A DNA stretch of 27,396 bases from Alistipes sp. CAG:435 (GTDB lineage Bacteria; Bacteroidota; Bacteroidia; Bacteroidales; UBA932), in assembly GCA_000433355.1 (NCBI GenBank), contig FR893168.1:1-27396 (forward strand), written 5' to 3'. Under the pieces are notes generated by a model that saw only the letters and a list, made by a program, of their open reading frames with translations, was not told where the DNA came from and made no database searches. A program made the position numbers and the translations under genes. The first letter of the stretch is position 1. Every line of letters starts with the position of its first letter. Positions 24,323-27,396 of this stretch are shown here, piece after piece.

Positions 24323-27082
24323 ATGAAGAAATTACTTACATCTATATTATTCCTTGCGGCCGCCCTTACGATCAACGCTCAGGACGCAAGGCAGAGAACC
24401 GTGGAAACCGTTGTGGCTGACGTGCTTGCGGCTATGCCGGCCAACAACGCATCGGATTTCAACACACAGATTGCCGACCTCGCGGCCGCCGCTCCGGCAT
24501 CAGTGGTGGAGACCGCCAAAATGATGAAGCCGGCTGGCGAAGGCGTGAAGAACAATCTTTATGAATATGCCCTCACGGGTCTTGCGAGCTATGCTTCGGC
24601 CAATCCACAGTGCGTGGACAAGGTCCGCGAAGGATTCGCGCAGGCGGTCAAGGTCACGACAGACAGCAACAACAAGGCTTTCTTGTTGAACCTTTTCCGT
24701 CAGATCGCCAAACCTGCGGACGCTCAGTTCTTCAAGGAATATGTCAGCGACTCCGCTCTCGCCTCCACGGCCATCGGCGCTCTCGTGGATATTCCGGGAA
24801 CAGAGGATTTGATTCTTGACCTTGTGAAGGATGGAACCGCCGACAGGAAATTGCTGGCGACGGCCGCCGCGGAGAAAGGAATCTCCGCTGCCGAGCCTTA
24901 TATTCAGAAATGGGTCATCCCGACCGTCCTGAATTCCACGATGCACGACAACGCCTACTTCTCCACTCTCGCGGCTATCGGCTCAGAGTCATCCCTGAAT
25001 ATTCTTAAAGAGAACTCGACTCCTGACTATGCCGCTCTGGCAGTGAGACTTGCGGATGGATCCAAGAGCAAGGCTGTCGCCAAGGCCGCCAAGGATCTTA
25101 TGGCTTCAGAAGTGTCCGCTTACAAGTCCGCCGGTGCTTTGGCTCAGATGAAAAACGACCCTGCAAAGGCTGTCAAGGTCGTTGCCGCCGCTCTCAAAAG
25201 TGAGGATGTGAAGTATAGGAACTCCGTGATTGACAACGCCACTTTGATCCTTGGCGCGGGAAATCTCGTTCCTCTTTTCACAAAGAATTTCGCGAAACTC
25301 TCTGCTCCGGTCAAGGTTGATCTTCTCAACTGGTTCGGTAACAACAAGATCTCGTCTGTCTCCGATATCGTGCTCGGTTCGTTCTCCGAGGGTGGAGACG
25401 TTGCCTCCGCCGCTATCGCGGCCGCAGGAAAGATCGGCGGTGACAAGGCCGCGAAGGCACTCGTGGGACAGCTCGGAGGCGAGAACAGCGCCGCTGCGAT
25501 AGCCGCTTTGAAATCATTCAAGGGCAACTATCAGGACGAGCTTCTTGCCGCTCTTGACGTAGCCAAGGACAACAAGACTCTTGGAAATATTCTCGGCCTT
25601 GTGATGGCCAGAAGGATTACCGCCGCCGCCCCGAAGGTATATTCATTGATAGATTCAAAGGATGCCGAGGCTTCGTCTCTCGCCAAGCTCGCGCTCGCGG
25701 ACATCGTTGGCGTCCAGGACATTGACAAGGTCGGCGCTTTGCTTGACAACGCTTCCGCCGCTGATCAGAAGGCCGCCCAGAACGCTTTGATCGCCGCTGT
25801 GCACACTCTTGCCCCCGCCGAGCAGTACGCCAAGGTCAGCGCTTTGATGAAGAAGTCCAAGAACGTCTCCGCTTACTATCCGGTCCTTGCCGCCACAGGC
25901 ACTGACGAGGCCGTGAACGATCTTGCCGCCGCCTACGAGGCCGGTGACAAGTCCGCTTTCGCGTCATTGCTTGACATCGACAATTTCAAGGTGGCTCCGA
26001 CTCTCATCAAGATTGCCGGTTCTGACGCCGGGCTGGCCGACAAGGCTGTGAAGAGATATTCTTCCCTTGTCTCTAAATACGAGACCAACGTTGACAAAAA
26101 GCGTATGGATTTCGCCAAGGCTCTTGAATTGGCCCAGACCCCTGACGTGAAGAAGTCTATTCTCAAGTCTCTTGCTTCCGTACCTACGATGAAGGCGTTC
26201 CTGCTTGCCGGCAAGTATTTGGATGACAGTGACAAGGGAGTCAGGCATGCCGCTGCTGAGTGCGTAAGGGCAATCGCCTCCAAGACCAAGGAGGAGATCA
26301 ACTACGCTGACCTCAAGTCCAACCTTGACAAGGCTGTCGTGATCTTCAAGGCCGCCGGTGGTGCGGATGACGGCTACGCTGTCGATGCGATCAACAAGAT
26401 TCTCGGCGAGGCCGAGCCTTCACCGATCTCTCAACTGACCGATGAGGAGAAGAGACAGGGATTCGAGATGCTGTTCGACGGCACGAATCTGGACAAGTGG
26501 CAGGGCGACCTTGAGGGGTACACTCCTGTCAACGGAACAATCTATGTGTCGGCCAACTACGGCAGCACAGGAAATCTTTACACCAAGAAGGAATACCGTA
26601 ACTTCGTCTATCGTTTCGAGTTCTGCTTCCTGCGCGAGGGTGTGAACAATGGTGTGGGTGTGAGGACTCCTATGGGTGTTGACGCTGCCTATGACGGAAT
26701 GTGTGAGGTGCAGATCCTTGATCATGACGCTCCGATGTACGCCAAACTTCGTGAGTATCAGGTTCACGGATCGGTTTACGGTGTGATCCCGGCGAAGAGA
26801 ATCGTCCACAAGCCTCTTGGGGAGTGGAGCACCGAGGAGATTCGTGTCGAGGGCGACAGAATCAAGGTGACCGTCAACGGTGAGGTGATTGTGGACGGCA
26901 ACATCCGCAGGGCCTGCAAGGGTCACAATGTGGCTCCTGACGGCGGCAAGAAGAATCCGTACACCGTTGACCACAAGAACCATCCGGGAATGTTCAACAA
27001 GAAAGGCTACATTTCATTCTGCGGTCACGGTGAGGGTCTGAAGATCCGCAACGTCCGCATCCTCGATCTCGGCGACAAATAG
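24323..27082 (+). CDS. Secreted HEAT-like alpha-solenoid fused to a DUF1080 (3-keto-disaccharide hydrolase) domain
   Basis: A 919-residue exported protein. The preferred start gives MKKLLTSILFLAAALTINAQ, a standard Bacteroidota Sec signal cleaved after NAQ; an ATG at 24311 would add four residues. Residues about 25-690 are Ala/Lys/Asp-rich paired helices in the manner of HEAT repeats, with no catalytic motif. From about residue 705 a DUF1080 (PF06439, LamG-like fold) domain follows: GFEMLFDGTNLDKWQG, NLYTKKEYRNFVYRFEF, EVQILDHDAP, GSVYGVIPA, GEWSTEEIRVEGDRIKVTVNGE and KGYISFCGHGEGLKIRNVRI. DUF1080 proteins act on 3-keto glycosides as hydrolases or lyases. Together with the upstream oxidoreductase it suggests a periplasmic oxidise-then-cleave route. 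The solenoid may bind substrate or a partner; this is inference. Confidence 0.87.
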   Translation: MKKLLTSILFLAAALTINAQDARQRTVETVVADVLAAMPANNASDFNTQIADLAAAAPASVVETAKMMKPAGEGVKNNLYEYALTGLASYASANPQCVDKVREGFAQAVKVTTDSNNKAFLLNLFRQIAKPADAQFFKEYVSDSALASTAIGALVDIPGTEDLILDLVKDGTADRKLLATAAAEKGISAAEPYIQKWVIPTVLNSTMHDNAYFSTLAAIGSESSLNILKENSTPDYAALAVRLADGSKSKAVAKAAKDLMASEVSAYKSAGALAQMKNDPAKAVKVVAAALKSEDVKYRNSVIDNATLILGAGNLVPLFTKNFAKLSAPVKVDLLNWFGNNKISSVSDIVLGSFSEGGDVASAAIAAAGKIGGDKAAKALVGQLGGENSAAAIAALKSFKGNYQDELLAALDVAKDNKTLGNILGLVMARRITAAAPKVYSLIDSKDAEASSLAKLALADIVGVQDIDKVGALLDNASAADQKAAQNALIAAVHTLAPAEQYAKVSALMKKSKNVSAYYPVLAATGTDEAVNDLAAAYEAGDKSAFASLLDIDNFKVAPTLIKIAGSDAGLADKAVKRYSSLVSKYETNVDKKRMDFAKALELAQTPDVKKSILKSLASVPTMKAFLLAGKYLDDSDKGVRHAAAECVRAIASKTKEEINYADLKSNLDKAVVIFKAAGGADDGYAVDAINKILGEAEPSPISQLTDEEKRQGFEMLFDGTNLDKWQGDLEGYTPVNGTIYVSANYGSTGNLYTKKEYRNFVYRFEFCFLREGVNNGVGVRTPMGVDAAYDGMCEVQILDHDAPMYAKLREYQVHGSVYGVIPAKRIVHKPLGEWSTEEIRVEGDRIKVTVNGEVIVDGNIRRACKGHNVAPDGGKKNPYTVDHKNHPGMFNKKGYISFCGHGEGLKIRNVRILDLGDK

Positions 27083-27396
27083 TAGCTGGAAAGAAGGTAG
27101 TCGCTTCGCCGGTGTCTCGGTCGCTGAGTTCCTCTGGTTGTTTAGACCTATTGGTTCTGAGACCATTGAGTTTCCGGGCTTGTTGAAGCGCAGGAACATT
27201 GAAGGTTCAATGGCATAGAAAGAGCGGGAAGCCTCTAACCTGAATTTTGCACGTAACCAAAATTCAGAACAGAGGCTTTCCGCTCTTTTCGGTCTAGCTA
27301 TCTTTTCTCATCAGTCATGTGCCACCGGTACACTCCTTCTTCAAAAAGACATCTATCCTCATAAATCTGACACAAAATTTAGTTCAACTTATTTTT
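27083..27396. other. Gene-free 3' region of the window
   Basis: I see no credible gene here. From 27083 to 27218 is non-coding sequence with weak resemblance to REP-like elements (CTTCGCCGG, GGTCGCTGAG and, reversed, CTTCAACAAGC). The long hairpin at 27219-27289 follows. The rest, to the window edge, is A/T-rich with only very short open frames. Confidence 0.6.
27219..27289. terminator. Long imperfect hairpin, likely terminator of the DUF1080 unit
   Basis: The outer stem pairs 27219-27236 with 27271-27288 (18 positions, one G-T). A 3x3 internal loop (AAC against AAC) follows, then an inner stem pairs 27240-27248 with 27259-27267 (9 bp) around a 10-base loop. On the + strand the right arm ends in TTTT. 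It is much longer than a typical terminator and could also be a dispersed repeat or small element. Confidence 0.65.

Noticed and set aside
27100..27195. Degenerate REP-like copies after the DUF1080 gene
   Set aside because: Short matches to CTTCGRCARGC and GGTCNCTGAG exist in both orientations but no continuous stem forms; too weak to call as a repeat.
27316..27371. Short minus-strand open frame near the right edge, with a protein-like stretch
   Set aside because: Only about 15-25 codons between stops in either of two frames, with no recognisable family; cannot be supported as a gene or pseudogene.

Overview
The window looks like chromosomal DNA of a Bacteroidota bacterium, most likely a fairly GC-rich gut member of the Bacteroidales. 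The evidence is a SusC/SusD pair, several lipoproteins with acidic residues just after the lipid-modified cysteine, promoters of the TTG-N19..22-TAnnTTTG type, and ribosomal proteins with Bacteroidota-like sequences. The genus is not determined. No rRNA, tRNA, CRISPR array or transposase was seen.

Region 1 (1-13403, + strand) is a polysaccharide-utilisation-type locus cut by the left edge. It holds a SusC transporter missing its N-terminus, its SusD lipoprotein, a surface lipoprotein with a carbohydrate-binding-like C-terminal domain, an M60-like metallopeptidase lipoprotein (HEVGH...E), a GH2 beta-galactosidase, a GH109-type Gfo/Idh/MocA lipoprotein (predicted alpha-N-acetylgalactosaminidase) with its own promoter, and an SDR oxidoreductase. 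M60 peptidase, beta-galactosidase and alpha-GalNAcase together fit the breakdown of mucin-type O-glycoproteins: the protease attacks glycosylated protein, the glycosidases trim Gal and GalNAc, and SusCD imports the products.

Region 2 (13404-18659) starts with a G-rich, repeat-bearing intergenic stretch and a hairpin terminator shared by converging transcripts. A minus-strand run follows, in transcription order cdaA (c-di-AMP synthase), mutS2, yraN and manC (GDP-mannose synthesis). A REP-like hairpin lies between yraN and manC.

Region 3 (18660-22835, + strand) is a ribosomal protein operon, rplC-rplD-rplW-rplB-rpsS-rplV-rpsC. It has its own Bacteroidota promoter and ends at a strong intrinsic terminator just after rpsC. 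The usual flanking genes, rpsJ on one side and rplP-rpmC-rpsQ on the other, are absent, so this is a shortened S10 operon.

Region 4 (22836-27396, + strand) is a two-gene unit: a Tat-exported Gfo/Idh/MocA oxidoreductase and a large secreted protein that fuses a HEAT-like alpha-solenoid to a C-terminal DUF1080 (3-keto-disaccharide hydrolase) domain. The pair suggests glycoside cleavage through a 3-keto intermediate rather than classical hydrolysis, and is the best candidate here for an unusual system. A long hairpin follows the unit.

Across the window the palindrome GAATATTC occurs 12 times, against roughly 0.2-0.4 expected from base composition. It falls in several reading contexts and also directly after two stop codons.
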